From NCBI RefSeq assembly GCF_018390555.1, contig NZ_JAHBGB010000027.1, positions 1 to 64,000 on the forward strand: a stretch of 64,000 nucleotides of DNA. Direction: 5' to 3'. Source of the stretch: Ancylobacter oerskovii. GTDB taxonomy: Bacteria > Pseudomonadota > Alphaproteobacteria > Rhizobiales > Xanthobacteraceae. Shown here piece after piece: positions 44,161 to 52,449 of the stretch. The position numbers were made by a program, and so were the translations under genes. The notes beneath the pieces were generated by a model. That model made no database searches. It was not told the DNA's origin and worked only from the letters and a program-made list of their open reading frames with translations. Within the stretch, counting starts at the first letter, position 1, and the number at the start of each line of letters is the position of its first letter.

Positions 44161-45057
44161 ATGAATCGACCGATCACGTCCCACGCGCCGATCACCATTC
44201 ACCACCGTTTCGCGACGGTCGACGGCGTCGAGATGTTCTACCGGGAGGCCGGGCCGGCCGACGGGCCCGTCGTGCTGCTTCTGCACGGTTTCCCGACCTC
44301 GTCGCACATGTTCCGCAACCTGATGCCGCTGCTGGGTGACCGGTATCGCGTCATCGCCCCGGACTATCCCGGCTACGGCCAGAGCGACGCCCCGGATCAC
44401 ACGGCGTTCTCCTACACCTTCGCGCGCTATGCCGACATGGTGGATGCGCTGCTCGGCCAGCTGGGCGTCACGCGCTACGCCATGTATGTCATGGATTACG
44501 GCGCGCCCGTCGGCTACCGCCTCGCTCTCAAGCATCCCGAGCGGGTCAGCGGTCTGATCGTCCAGAACGGCAATGCCTATGAAGAGGGGTTGCGCGCGTT
44601 CTGGGACCCGATCAAGGCCTATTGGGCGGATGGTTCCGCCGAGCACCGGGACGCGCTTTCCTGGCTGGTGACCCTCGATGCCACGCGGTTCCAGTATGTT
44701 GACGGCGTCCGCGACCCGTCGCGCGTCAGCCCGGACAACTGGGTGCACGACCAAGCGCTTCTCGACCGGCCGGGCAACCGGGATATCCAGCTCGACATGC
44801 TCTATGACTACCGCACCAACGTTCCGCTCTATCCGCAATTCCAGCAGTTTTTCCGCGAGCGCCAGCCGCCGACGCTGATCGTCTGGGGCAAGAACGACAC
44901 CATCTTTCCCGAGGAAGGTGCCCATCCCTATCTCCGCGACCTGCCGGCCGCCGAGCTGCATCTTCTCGATACCGGCCATTTCGCGCTCGAAGACAAGCTC
45001 GACGAAATGGCCCCGCTCATCCGCGATTTCCTCGATCGCGCCGTGGCGGCGCGCTGA
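44161..45057 (+). CDS. Alpha/beta hydrolase with Asp nucleophile, paralogue of the gene at 10503
   Basis: A 298-residue hydrolase closely similar along its whole length to the protein encoded at 10503. It keeps [14 protein letters not shown], the nucleophile elbow [12 protein letters not shown] (aspartate), [13 protein letters not shown] and the histidine loop [17 protein letters not shown] lies about six bases before the ATG. The likely reaction is hydrolysis of a carbon-halogen or epoxide bond via a covalent aspartyl ester, inferred from the nucleophile only. Its regulator is probably the LysR gene upstream. A pyridoxamine-phosphate-oxidase-fold protein follows 114 bp later. Confidence 0.87.
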   Translation: MNRPITSHAPITIHHRFATVDGVEMFYREAGPADGPVVLLLHGFPTSSHMFRNLMPLLGDRYRVIAPDYPGYGQSDAPDHTAFSYTFARYADMVDALLGQLGVTRYAMYVMDYGAPVGYRLALKHPERVSGLIVQNGNAYEEGLRAFWDPIKAYWADGSAEHRDALSWLVTLDATRFQYVDGVRDPSRVSPDNWVHDQALLDRPGNRDIQLDMLYDYRTNVPLYPQFQQFFRERQPPTLIVWGKNDTIFPEEGAHPYLRDLPAAELHLLDTGHFALEDKLDEMAPLIRDFLDRAVAAR

Positions 45058-45171
45058 CCGCGCACCGGCGCCCGCAACCGCACGAAGGCCGTCGGGAGTA
45101 GAATGCCCGACGGCGCGAGCCGCCGGGATGGTCGTGCGCCTCCCGCCCCGGCTTCACCCTGGAGAACCGTC

Positions 45172-45801
45172 ATGTCTTATGGGTTTCTGGATATTGCCAT
45201 CACCCCGAGCGTCCGGGCCGCGCAGGCGGAGATGGGAGCCGATCGCCTCTGGACGGATTTCGAGGGGCATCGCGAATTCGACCGCTTCACCGAGAACGAG
45301 ACCGCCTTCATTGCGGAGCGCGACAGCTTCTACATGGCCACCGTCTCGGAGACCGGCTGGCCCTATGTCCAGCACCGCGGCGGGCCGCCTGGCTTCCTGA
45401 AGATGATCGACGACCGGACCCTGGCCTTCGCCGATTATCGCGGCAACCGGCAATATGTCAGCACCGGCAATCTCGCGGCGAACGACCGGGCGTGCCTCAT
45501 CCTCATGGACTATCCACGGCGCGCGCGCCTCAAGATCTACGCCCATGTCGAGAAGCTGGCACTGGACGCCGATCCGGCCCTGGCCGAACGGGTCGTCGAT
45601 GTCGCGTACCGGGGAAAGCCCGAGCGGCTTTTCCGGCTGCGGCTGGAAGCCTTCGACTGGAACTGCCAGCAGCACATCCTCCCCCGCTTCACCGAGGCGG
45701 AGGTGACGCGGGCGATCCTTCCGCTCCATGAACGCCTTGCCCGGCTGGAGGCCGAGAACGCGGCGCTGCGCGCGCAGCTCGAAAACCGTGGCGACGCTTG
45801 A
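45172..45801 (+). CDS. Pyridoxamine 5'-phosphate oxidase-fold flavoprotein
   Basis: A 209-residue split-barrel protein of the PNPOx-like group that binds FMN or F420. Recognisable segments are ERDSFYMATVSETGWPYVQHRGG, LAFADYRGNRQYVSTGNL and RARLKIYAHVEKL, and the C-terminal 25 residues are a short coiled coil (ERLARLEAENAALRAQL). The ATG at 45172 has a GGAG about 8 bases upstream. It could reduce or detoxify a compound made by the upstream hydrolase, but no substrate can be assigned. It is the last gene before the convergent GntR gene. Confidence 0.82.
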   Translation: MSYGFLDIAITPSVRAAQAEMGADRLWTDFEGHREFDRFTENETAFIAERDSFYMATVSETGWPYVQHRGGPPGFLKMIDDRTLAFADYRGNRQYVSTGNLAANDRACLILMDYPRRARLKIYAHVEKLALDADPALAERVVDVAYRGKPERLFRLRLEAFDWNCQQHILPRFTEAEVTRAILPLHERLARLEAENAALRAQLENRGDA

Positions 45802-45879
45802 TCGCACCCGCCCGTCTCCGCTCCGGCGCGACGGCTTCGCTGGGCAGCCGCCTTGCGGGCCGGCGCCGGCCCGGCGAGG

Positions 45880-46572
45880 TCACGATGGCACCGTTGCCAG
45901 CAGCGCCTCGCGCGCCGACCGGATGTGGCGGCGCATGAGGATTTCCGCGACGTCGCCGTCCCGCTCGACCAGCGCCGCGAGGACGCGCCGGTGCTCCTTC
46001 CAGGCGGCGAACCCGCGCCCCTTCAGCAGCCCGTGGCGCGAGCGGCAGAGCTTCAGCCGCGGATAGAACTGCTCGCACAGCAGCCCGGTGAGCACCGGAT
46101 TGCGGCAGCCCACCGCGATGCGCACGTGGAAGTCGTTGTCGAAGTCGTTCTGGACATAGGGCCCCTCCGGGTTGGAGTGCAGGTCCTCGCCGTGCCGGTC
46201 GACGATGGTGGCGAGCTGCTCGAGCTCGGCATCGGTCATAGCCGTCGCCGCCAGCCGGCTGGCCATTCCCTCCAGCGCTTCGCGCACGTCGAGCAGCGAC
46301 AGAAAATCCTCCAGCGTCGGCGAGATCACCCGCACGCCCTGATGGGCGACATGGGTGACGAGCCCCTTCTCCTGAAGGCGCCGCAGCGCCTCGCGGACCG
46401 GCGCGCGGCTGACGCCGAACTCGTCGGCGAGCGCCGGCTCGTTCAGCTTCTCGCCCGGCCGGATGCGCCCGGCCATGATCGCCGACGTCAGAATGTCGAA
46501 CAGCGCATCGGACTGGTTCGCGCGGCGATCACTCTCCGGGCGAACGATTCTTGTCGACACGTTAGCGGGCAA
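45880..46572 (-). CDS. GntR/FCD-family regulator of carboxylate module 2
   Basis: A 230-residue FCD regulator: winged helix LNEPALADEFGVSRAPVREA (about residues 42-61), then the helical ligand domain with the metal-binding NDFDNDFHVRIAVG segment and the C-terminal RRHIRSAREAL. The start is uncertain: the TTG at 46572 is chosen because a GGGAGGGG precedes it by 9 bases, but a GTG four codons later is possible. It is divergent from the TTT binding-protein gene, with two TGTCGACA elements, one overlapping its own start region. That layout fits autorepression and control of the rightward module. Confidence 0.85.
   Translation of the reverse strand: MPANVSTRIVRPESDRRANQSDALFDILTSAIMAGRIRPGEKLNEPALADEFGVSRAPVREALRRLQEKGLVTHVAHQGVRVISPTLEDFLSLLDVREALEGMASRLAATAMTDAELEQLATIVDRHGEDLHSNPEGPYVQNDFDNDFHVRIAVGCRNPVLTGLLCEQFYPRLKLCRSRHGLLKGRGFAAWKEHRRVLAALVERDGDVAEILMRRHIRSAREALLATVPS
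46551..46560. promoter_or_regulatory. GntR-type operator, site 1 (module 2)
   Basis: TTGTCGACAC contains the palindrome TGTCGACA (46552-46559). On the opposite strand it reads GTGTCGACAA, identical to the ten bases at 46637-46646. It overlaps the start region of the gntR gene, where a bound repressor would block translation or transcription. Confidence 0.6.
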
Positions 46573-46636
46573 ACCCAGAGACCCCTCCCGATCAATCCTC
46601 GTTCCATGACTTGCAGTCACGGCGATTCTCTGCGAT

Positions 46637-46646
46637 GTGTCGACAA
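46637..46646. promoter_or_regulatory. GntR-type operator, site 2 (module 2)
   Basis: GTGTCGACAA followed by TAATG, the inverted copy of site 1, 86 bp away and 27 bp before the tctC start. The same TGTYGACAATAA pattern appears at 42225 in front of module 1, pointing to related recognition by two GntR proteins. Confidence 0.6.
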
Positions 46647-46672
46647 TAATGAAAATTAGGGAGGATAACCAG

Positions 46673-47656
46673 ATGATACGCCTGCTTTTGGCCGTCTCTG
46701 CCGGCCTCGCCCTCGCCGGCGCCGCGTCAGCCCAGAACTTCCAGCCCGCCAACCCCGAATGCATCGCACCCGCTGCGCCGGGCGGCGGCTTCGATCTCAC
46801 CTGCCGCGTCACCTCCCAGCAGCTCAACGAGCTCGGCATCGTCAAGCCGACGATCCGCACCACCAACATGCCCGGCGGCATCGGCGCGGTGGCCTACAAC
46901 AACATCCAGGCCCGGCGCCCCAACGATCCCAACGTGATCATCGCCGTGTCCACCGGCTCCTGGGTCAACCTCGCCCAGGGCAAGTTCGGCCGCTTCACCG
47001 AGAACGACGTGCGCTGGCTCGGCGCCATCGGCGCGGATTACGGCGTTCTGGCCGTGCGCAAGGACAGCCCCTACAAGACGCTGCAGGACTTCGTCGACGC
47101 GCTGAAGAAGGATCCCGGCTCGGTGACGATCGGTGCCGGCGGCACGGTCGGCAGCCAGGACTGGATGAAGCCGGCTCTCGTCGCCAAGGCGGCAGGCGTG
47201 GATCCGCGCAAGATGCGCTACCTGTCCTATGAAGGCGGCGGCGAAGCGCTGGCCGCGCTGCTCGGCGGCACCATCCAGGCGGTGCCGGGCGATGCCTCGG
47301 AAGTGCAGGGCCAGCTCGAGGCCGGTGAGATCCGCGTGCTCGCCACCTTCTCCGAGGAGCGGCTGCCGGGCGTCTTCGCCAACGTGCCCACGGCCAAGGA
47401 GCAGGGCTACGACGTCCAGTGGCCGATCGTGCGCGGCTTCTACGCGCCGCCGAAGATCACCGACGAGCAATATGCCTATTGGGTCGATGCGCTGAAGAAG
47501 CTCAATGCCGATCCCAAATGGCAGAAGGTGCGCACCGATCAGGGCCTGTTCGCCTATGACTTGGTCGGCCCGGATTTCGACGCCTTCGCCAAGCAGCGCA
47601 CCGACGCCTTCCGCAAGCTCGCCGCCGAAGTCGGCCTGAAGACCACCGGCAACTGA
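46673..47656 (+). CDS. tctC: TTT/Bug-family periplasmic substrate-binding protein (TctC type)
   Basis: A 327-residue binding protein that presents a small carboxylate to TctAB. It has a signal peptide (IRLLLAVSAGLALAGAASA), with cleavage near residue 22, and the Bug core: CIAPAAPGGGFDLTCRV, GAGGTVGSQDWMKPALVAK and a VPTAKEQGYDVQWPIVRG late segment. The ATG at 46673 follows GGGAGGA; an earlier in-frame start is inside the operator. It leads a compact rightward operon: binding protein, small permease, large permease, lyase. Confidence 0.92.
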   Translation: MIRLLLAVSAGLALAGAASAQNFQPANPECIAPAAPGGGFDLTCRVTSQQLNELGIVKPTIRTTNMPGGIGAVAYNNIQARRPNDPNVIIAVSTGSWVNLAQGKFGRFTENDVRWLGAIGADYGVLAVRKDSPYKTLQDFVDALKKDPGSVTIGAGGTVGSQDWMKPALVAKAAGVDPRKMRYLSYEGGGEALAALLGGTIQAVPGDASEVQGQLEAGEIRVLATFSEERLPGVFANVPTAKEQGYDVQWPIVRGFYAPPKITDEQYAYWVDALKKLNADPKWQKVRTDQGLFAYDLVGPDFDAFAKQRTDAFRKLAAEVGLKTTGN

Positions 47657-47665
47657 GGTCTGGTC

Positions 47666-48106
47666 ATGAAGGCAGGGTTGTCGGGGGACCGCATCACCGG
47701 CTCTCTCTTTCTTCTCATCGGCATCGGCGCGATCTGGCACGCCTGGTCGCTGGACGTTCCCTTCGCGGCCGACCCGGTCGGCCCGAAGGCGTTCCCGATG
47801 GTGGTCGGGGCCTTGCTGGCGATCGCCGGCGCCTCCATCCTGCTGCGGCCCGAGGAGATCGAGTGGGAAGTCGGCGACTACGGCCGGGTCGCCGTGGTCG
47901 CCGGTGCGAGCTTTCTCTATCCGCTGGCGCTGGAATTCCTCGGCTTCGTCCCCGCGACGGCCCTGCTCTGCTTCGCCTGCGGCAAGGCCTTCCGCGGCCC
48001 GACGGTGGGCACGGCGATCGCCTCGCTCGCGCTCGCCGCGGCCTTCCTGCTGCTGATCGATACCCTGCTCGGCCTGCCGCTGCCGCGCGGACCGCTGGGG
48101 ATCTGA
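47666..48106 (+). CDS. tctB: Tripartite tricarboxylate transporter small subunit TctB
   Basis: A 146-residue membrane subunit with about four helices. Landmarks are GSLFLLIGIGAIWHAWSL, GPKAFPMVVGALLAIAGAS and a terminal hydrophobic hairpin. It is 10 bp after tctC and 2 bp before tctA, so the three transporter parts are translated together. It lacks the longer hydrophilic N-terminus of its counterpart in module 1. Confidence 0.9.
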   Translation: MKAGLSGDRITGSLFLLIGIGAIWHAWSLDVPFAADPVGPKAFPMVVGALLAIAGASILLRPEEIEWEVGDYGRVAVVAGASFLYPLALEFLGFVPATALLCFACGKAFRGPTVGTAIASLALAAAFLLLIDTLLGLPLPRGPLGI

Positions 48107-48107
48107 C

Positions 48108-49622
48108 ATGGAAGCGCTGTCCTCGCTGGCCTTCGGCTTCAGCGTCGCCTTCACCCCGTTCAACCTGGCGCTGGCCCTTGCCGGCGCCGCCCTCGGCACG
48201 GCGATCGGCGCGCTGCCGGGCATCGGCCCGATCAACGCGATCGTGCTGCTGCTGCCGCTGTGCTTCTCGCTCAAGCTGCCGCCGGAGAGCGCGCTGATCC
48301 TGCTGGCCGGCATCTATTACGGCTCGGGCTATGGCGGACGCATCTCGTCCATTCTTCTGAACATTCCCGGGGATCCCGGGCTGGTCATGACCACGCTCGA
48401 CGGCTACCCGCTCGCCCGCCAGGGCCGCGGCGCGGCGGCCCTGGCCCTCAGCGGCATCGGCAGCTTCGTCGGCGGCACGCTCACCGTCCTGCTGCTCACC
48501 TTCCTCGCCGTGCCGATCGCCCGCCTCGCCGTCGCGTTCGGACCCGCGGAATATGTGGCGCTGATGGTGCTCGCCTTTGCCCTGCTGTCAACGATGGGAC
48601 AGGGGCGCACCGCCAAGACCTGGGCGGCGATCTGCCTCGGCCTGCTCGGCGCGATGATCGGCATCGACGGCGGCTCGGGCGTGGAGCGCTTCACCTTCGG
48701 CTCGCTGGAGATGCTGGGCGGCATCGATTTCACCACGCTGACGATCGGCCTGTTCGCGGTCAGCGAAATCCTGATCGTCGCCGAGGGCATGCGGTCGGGC
48801 GCGGTGACGCATCTCGGCTCCGGCGACCGGCTGAAGATCGGCGAACTCGTGCGGTGCCTGCCGGCGATGCTGCGCGCCACCGGCATCGGCTTCTTCCTCG
48901 GCGTGCTGCCGGGCACCGGGGCGGCGGTGGCCTCCGCCCTCGCCTACACCGCCGAGAAGCGGGTCTCGAACCGCAACGACACCTTCGGCAAGGGCGACAT
49001 GCGGGGCCTTGCCGCGCCCGAGACCGCGGACAATGCGGCGCAGACCGCCTCGATGGTGCCGATGCTCGCGCTCGGCATTCCCGGCTCGGGCACCACGGCG
49101 GTCATGCTCGGCGCGCTGCTGATGTACTCGATCACCCCCGGCCCGCTGCTGTTCACCCAGCGACCGGAGATCGCCTGGGGGCTGATCGCCTCCATGTATA
49201 TCGGCAACGTGATGCTGCTGGTGCTGAACCTGCCGCTGGTCGGCCTGTTCGCCCGCCTGCTGCTGGTGCCGAACTGGATCCTGTTCCCCGGCGTGCTCGG
49301 CCTCTCCTTCGCGGGCGTCTACGCCGCCACCAACTCGATGTTCGAGCTGCTGCTCACCACCGGCATCGGCATCGCCGCCTATGCGATGCGCAAGATGGGC
49401 ATCCCGCTCATCCCGATGCTCATCGCCTTCGTGCTGGCGCGGCTGCTGGAAGACAACATCCGGCGCGCGCTCTCGATCTCCGACGGCGACCCGATGGCCC
49501 TGTTCTCCTCGCCGGTCGCCATCCTGTTCTGGCTGCTCGCCGCGCTGACGCTGCTGGTGCCGGTGCTGGCGCCGCATCTCGGCCGGCGCATCCGCACCGT
49601 CTCCGACAGCGAAGGCGGCTGA
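48108..49622 (+). CDS. tctA: Tripartite tricarboxylate transporter permease, large subunit TctA
   Basis: A 504-residue permease with about 11-12 helices, recognised by GAALGTAIGALPGIGPINAIVLLLP, YYGSGYGGRISSILLNIPG and the second repeat ALGIPGSGTTAVMLGALLM. The overall length equals that of the module 1 copy but the sequence is clearly diverged, so this is not a recent duplication. The stop is 41 bp before the lyase start. Confidence 0.93.
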   Translation: MEALSSLAFGFSVAFTPFNLALALAGAALGTAIGALPGIGPINAIVLLLPLCFSLKLPPESALILLAGIYYGSGYGGRISSILLNIPGDPGLVMTTLDGYPLARQGRGAAALALSGIGSFVGGTLTVLLLTFLAVPIARLAVAFGPAEYVALMVLAFALLSTMGQGRTAKTWAAICLGLLGAMIGIDGGSGVERFTFGSLEMLGGIDFTTLTIGLFAVSEILIVAEGMRSGAVTHLGSGDRLKIGELVRCLPAMLRATGIGFFLGVLPGTGAAVASALAYTAEKRVSNRNDTFGKGDMRGLAAPETADNAAQTASMVPMLALGIPGSGTTAVMLGALLMYSITPGPLLFTQRPEIAWGLIASMYIGNVMLLVLNLPLVGLFARLLLVPNWILFPGVLGLSFAGVYAATNSMFELLLTTGIGIAAYAMRKMGIPLIPMLIAFVLARLLEDNIRRALSISDGDPMALFSSPVAILFWLLAALTLLVPVLAPHLGRRIRTVSDSEGG

Positions 49623-49663
49623 GGCCGCTTCGGTTCAACCGCATCTCCACAAGGATCAACGCC

Positions 49664-50569
49664 GTGACCTACCTCCTCAGCGCCGATCTTCCCGCCGCCC
49701 CGGCCGGCGCGCGCTTCCGCTCCCTGATCGAGCGCGACACGATCCTGCAGATGCCGGGCGCCCATAACGGGCTTGCCGCCATCCAGGCGCGCGATGCCGG
49801 CTTCGAGGCGCTCTATCTGTCGGGTGCGGCGGTGAGCGCCGCGATGGGCGTGCCGGATCTCGGCATCCTGACCGTCGACGACATGGCGTTCCACATCCGC
49901 CAGCTTGCCCGCGCCTCGAACCTTCCGGTCCTGGTCGATGGCGACACCGGCTATGGCGAGGCGCTCAACGTCATGCACATGGTCCGCAGCTTCGAGGATG
50001 CCGGCGCCGGCGCGGTGCAGATCGAGGACCAGATCCTGCCCAAGAAATGCGGGCACCTGAACGACAAGCATCTCGCCTCGCCCCAGGACATGGCTGCCAA
50101 GGTCAATGCCGCCCGCAGGGCCCGCCGCGATCTCGTCATCATCGCGCGCACGGATGCCGCCGCCAGCGAGGGCATCGAGGGCACGGTGGCGCGCGCCAGG
50201 CTCTATCTGGAAGCCGGCGCCGACGCGATCTTCCCGGAAGCGCTGACCTCGGTCGACATGTTCCGCGACGTGGCGCAGCGCCTGCCGGGCGTGAAGCTGC
50301 TCGCCAACATGACCGAGTTCGGCCGCACCCCGGCGCTGACCGCCGCGGAATTCGAGGAACTCGGCTACCGGATGGTGATCTGGCCGGTTTCCTCGCTGCG
50401 GGTGGCCGCCAAGGCGCAGGAGGAACTCTTCGACGAAATCCGTCGCGCCGGCACGCCGAAGGCGCTGATCGGCCGGATGCAGACCCGCGCCGAACTCTAC
50501 GACACCATCCGCTACTTCGATTACGAGGCACTGGACCGGTCGATCGTCACCACGGTGCTTCCGTCCTAG
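49664..50569 (+). CDS. prpB: Methylisocitrate lyase-like (PrpB family) lyase
   Basis: A 301-residue ICL/PEPM protein very close in pattern to 2-methylisocitrate lyase: MPGAHNGLAAIQARDAGFEALYLSG, LVDGDTGYGEALN, the catalytic loop LPKKCGHLNDK, RTDAAASEGIEG and the late MTEFGRTP. PrpB splits 2-methylisocitrate to pyruvate and succinate in the methylcitrate cycle. Here no prpC or prpD accompanies it; it is the last gene of a TTT operon, so it may act on an imported 2-methylisocitrate-like or dimethylmalate-like acid. The start is GTG 49664 with AAGGA eight bases before it. Confidence 0.88.
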   Translation: MTYLLSADLPAAPAGARFRSLIERDTILQMPGAHNGLAAIQARDAGFEALYLSGAAVSAAMGVPDLGILTVDDMAFHIRQLARASNLPVLVDGDTGYGEALNVMHMVRSFEDAGAGAVQIEDQILPKKCGHLNDKHLASPQDMAAKVNAARRARRDLVIIARTDAAASEGIEGTVARARLYLEAGADAIFPEALTSVDMFRDVAQRLPGVKLLANMTEFGRTPALTAAEFEELGYRMVIWPVSSLRVAAKAQEELFDEIRRAGTPKALIGRMQTRAELYDTIRYFDYEALDRSIVTTVLPS

Positions 50570-50619
50570 GGGCAGCGACGCGGCCGCCGGCGGCACGGCC
50601 TCCCGATGCCGCCCGCGCG

Positions 50620-50979
50620 TCACCCGGCGTCGTGATGCAGGATGTAGAGCTTGCGCATCGTCTCGAGGATGGTCCATGCCCCCGTCCAGCCGCGCGGCAG
50701 CACGAGCACGTCGCCGGGGCCGATCTCGCGCAGTTCGCCGTCGCGGCGCGCAAGGCTCGCCCGGCCGGAGATGACGTGGCAGATTTCCGAGGAGGTGGAG
50801 CGGTCGGCGGTGAAATGCCCGGGCGTGCATTCCCACAGACCGATCTCGACCCGCCCATCCTCCGAGGTGAACAGCGCCTTCGCCGCCTCGAACTGGTTTC
50901 CGGTCGTCGAGGTCGGCTTCAGCTGGGCCGGGCCGAGATCGATGGTGGCGGCGCCCGGATAGGTCTCGAGATCGATCAT
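50620..50979 (-). CDS. Small cupin-domain protein (DUF861/EutQ-like)
   Basis: A 119-residue single-domain cupin: CTPGHFTADRSTSSEICHVISG, then GDVLVLPRGWTGAWTILE. The cupin 1 histidine pattern is incomplete, as is common for the DUF861 group. It is the last gene of the leftward amine operon, 59 bp after the FAD oxidoreductase gene. In similar operons a small cupin accompanies amine oxidation, but its reaction is unassigned. Most open frames around it on this strand are antisense artefacts. Confidence 0.83.
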   Translation of the reverse strand: MIDLETYPGAATIDLGPAQLKPTSTTGNQFEAAKALFTSEDGRVEIGLWECTPGHFTADRSTSSEICHVISGRASLARRDGELREIGPGDVLVLPRGWTGAWTILETMRKLYILHHDAG

Positions 50980-51038
50980 GGGAAACTCCAAAGCGGATAG
51001 AAGCGGACGGGCGCCCCGGCGCCCGTGGCAAACAGGGG

Positions 51039-52424
51039 TCAATGACCGGTGATGCGGTCGGCGATATGCGCGAGGCGCGACGTGTGGCCGAGCCCCGCCT
51101 CCTCGCGCTCGTCGGCGATGCGGTAGAGCTGGTACATGCTGTGCACGCCGAGCCAGCGCAGCGGCTCGGGCTCCCACGGCGCCACCGTGCGGTTCACCCA
51201 GGGCAGCCGGGTCAGCTCGGTGTCGCGGCGCAGGACCAGGTCGCTCAGCGTGCGGCCGGCGAGATTGGAGCTCGATACGCCGAGCCCGACATAGCCGCCC
51301 GCCCAGCCGATGCCGGTCGCGGGATCGAGGCCGACGCTGGTGCACCAGTCGCGCGGCACGCCGAGCACGCCGCACCAGGCATGGTCGATGCGCGCGCCCG
51401 AGGCCTGCGGCAGCAGCCGGTCGAGAATGGCCTTCAGCTTGTCGATGGTCGCCTGCTGCGTCTGGCCGCGCACATCGGTCTTCGAGCCGAAGCGATAGGG
51501 CACGCCGCGCCCGCCCATGGTGATGCGCCCCTCGCGGGTGCGCTGGGCGTAGCAATAGGCATGGGCGTAGTCGCCGAGCAGCTCGTGCCCCTTCCAGCCG
51601 ATCTCGTCCCACAGCGATGGCGGCAGCGGCTCGGTGATGATCTGCGCGCTGTTCAGCGGCAGGATCGCCCGCTCATAGCCCGGCAGCCCCGGCGTGAAGC
51701 CCTCGGTGGCGCGGATGATCAGCGGCGCGCGCACGGTGCCGCGATTGGTCGTCACCCGGCCTTTCTCGATGCGGGTCACTTCCGTCTGCTCGTAGATCGG
51801 CACGCCCAGGCGCTCGACGGCTTCGGCGAGGCCGCGCACCAGCTTGGCCGGCTGCACCCGCGCCATGTCGCGGATGACGAAGGCGCCCTGTGCGTTGCGG
51901 ATATTGATGCGCGCCGTGGTTTGCCGCGCATCGAGCATCTCCACCCGCTCGGACGGCATCTCCCATTGCAGCATCGTCTCGTATTCCGCTCGCGCCCGGT
52001 CGAGCTGCGGCTTGTTGACGGCGACGTTGAGGTTATCGGCGCGGACGATGTCGGCGTCGATGCCCTCCGCCTGCGCCACCGCGATGACCTCGTCCACCGT
52101 GCCGGCCATGGCACGCTGCATGTCGACGACGCCGCCGCGCGTGGAGGTCTTGAGATATTTCTCGCGCGACCACCAGAACCCGCCGGACAGCCAGCCGCCA
52201 TTGCGCCCGGAGGCGCCGAAGCCGGCGAACTCCCGCTCCACCATCACGATGCGGATCGAAGGGTCGGCCTTGCGCAGGTAATAGGCGGTCCACAGGCCGG
52301 TATAGCCGGCCCCGACGATGCACACATCCGCCTCGACATCGCCGGGCAGCGGAGAGCGGGGCGCCGGTATGCCGCCGATATCGGCATACCAGAACGAGAT
52401 GTTGCCGTTGGTCTTCACGTCCAT
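51039..52424 (-). CDS. FAD-dependent amine oxidoreductase (PuuB/DadA-like)
   Basis: A 461-residue flavoprotein of the DAO family, close in pattern to gamma-glutamylputrescine oxidase. The N-terminal dinucleotide motif DVCIVGAGYTGLWTAYYL, FGASGRNGGWLSGGF (a FAD/substrate loop typical of PuuB) and the late GYVGLGVSSSNLAGRTLSDL are clear. It would oxidise a secondary or primary amine, with H2O2 or an electron carrier as outlet. The upstream genes encode a spermidine/putrescine-type importer, so the imported amine is its likely substrate. A C-terminal extension of about 50 residues is normal for the group. Confidence 0.9.
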   Translation of the reverse strand: MDVKTNGNISFWYADIGGIPAPRSPLPGDVEADVCIVGAGYTGLWTAYYLRKADPSIRIVMVEREFAGFGASGRNGGWLSGGFWWSREKYLKTSTRGGVVDMQRAMAGTVDEVIAVAQAEGIDADIVRADNLNVAVNKPQLDRARAEYETMLQWEMPSERVEMLDARQTTARINIRNAQGAFVIRDMARVQPAKLVRGLAEAVERLGVPIYEQTEVTRIEKGRVTTNRGTVRAPLIIRATEGFTPGLPGYERAILPLNSAQIITEPLPPSLWDEIGWKGHELLGDYAHAYCYAQRTREGRITMGGRGVPYRFGSKTDVRGQTQQATIDKLKAILDRLLPQASGARIDHAWCGVLGVPRDWCTSVGLDPATGIGWAGGYVGLGVSSSNLAGRTLSDLVLRRDTELTRLPWVNRTVAPWEPEPLRWLGVHSMYQLYRIADEREEAGLGHTSRLAHIADRITGH

Positions 52425-52449
52425 GGCGGCGGCTTTCGGGTTGGGATGG

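Noticed and set aside
49379..51031. Leftward frame of about 550 codons across prpB
   Set aside because: Antisense of tctA and prpB; the real cupin gene at 50620-50979 lies in a different frame.
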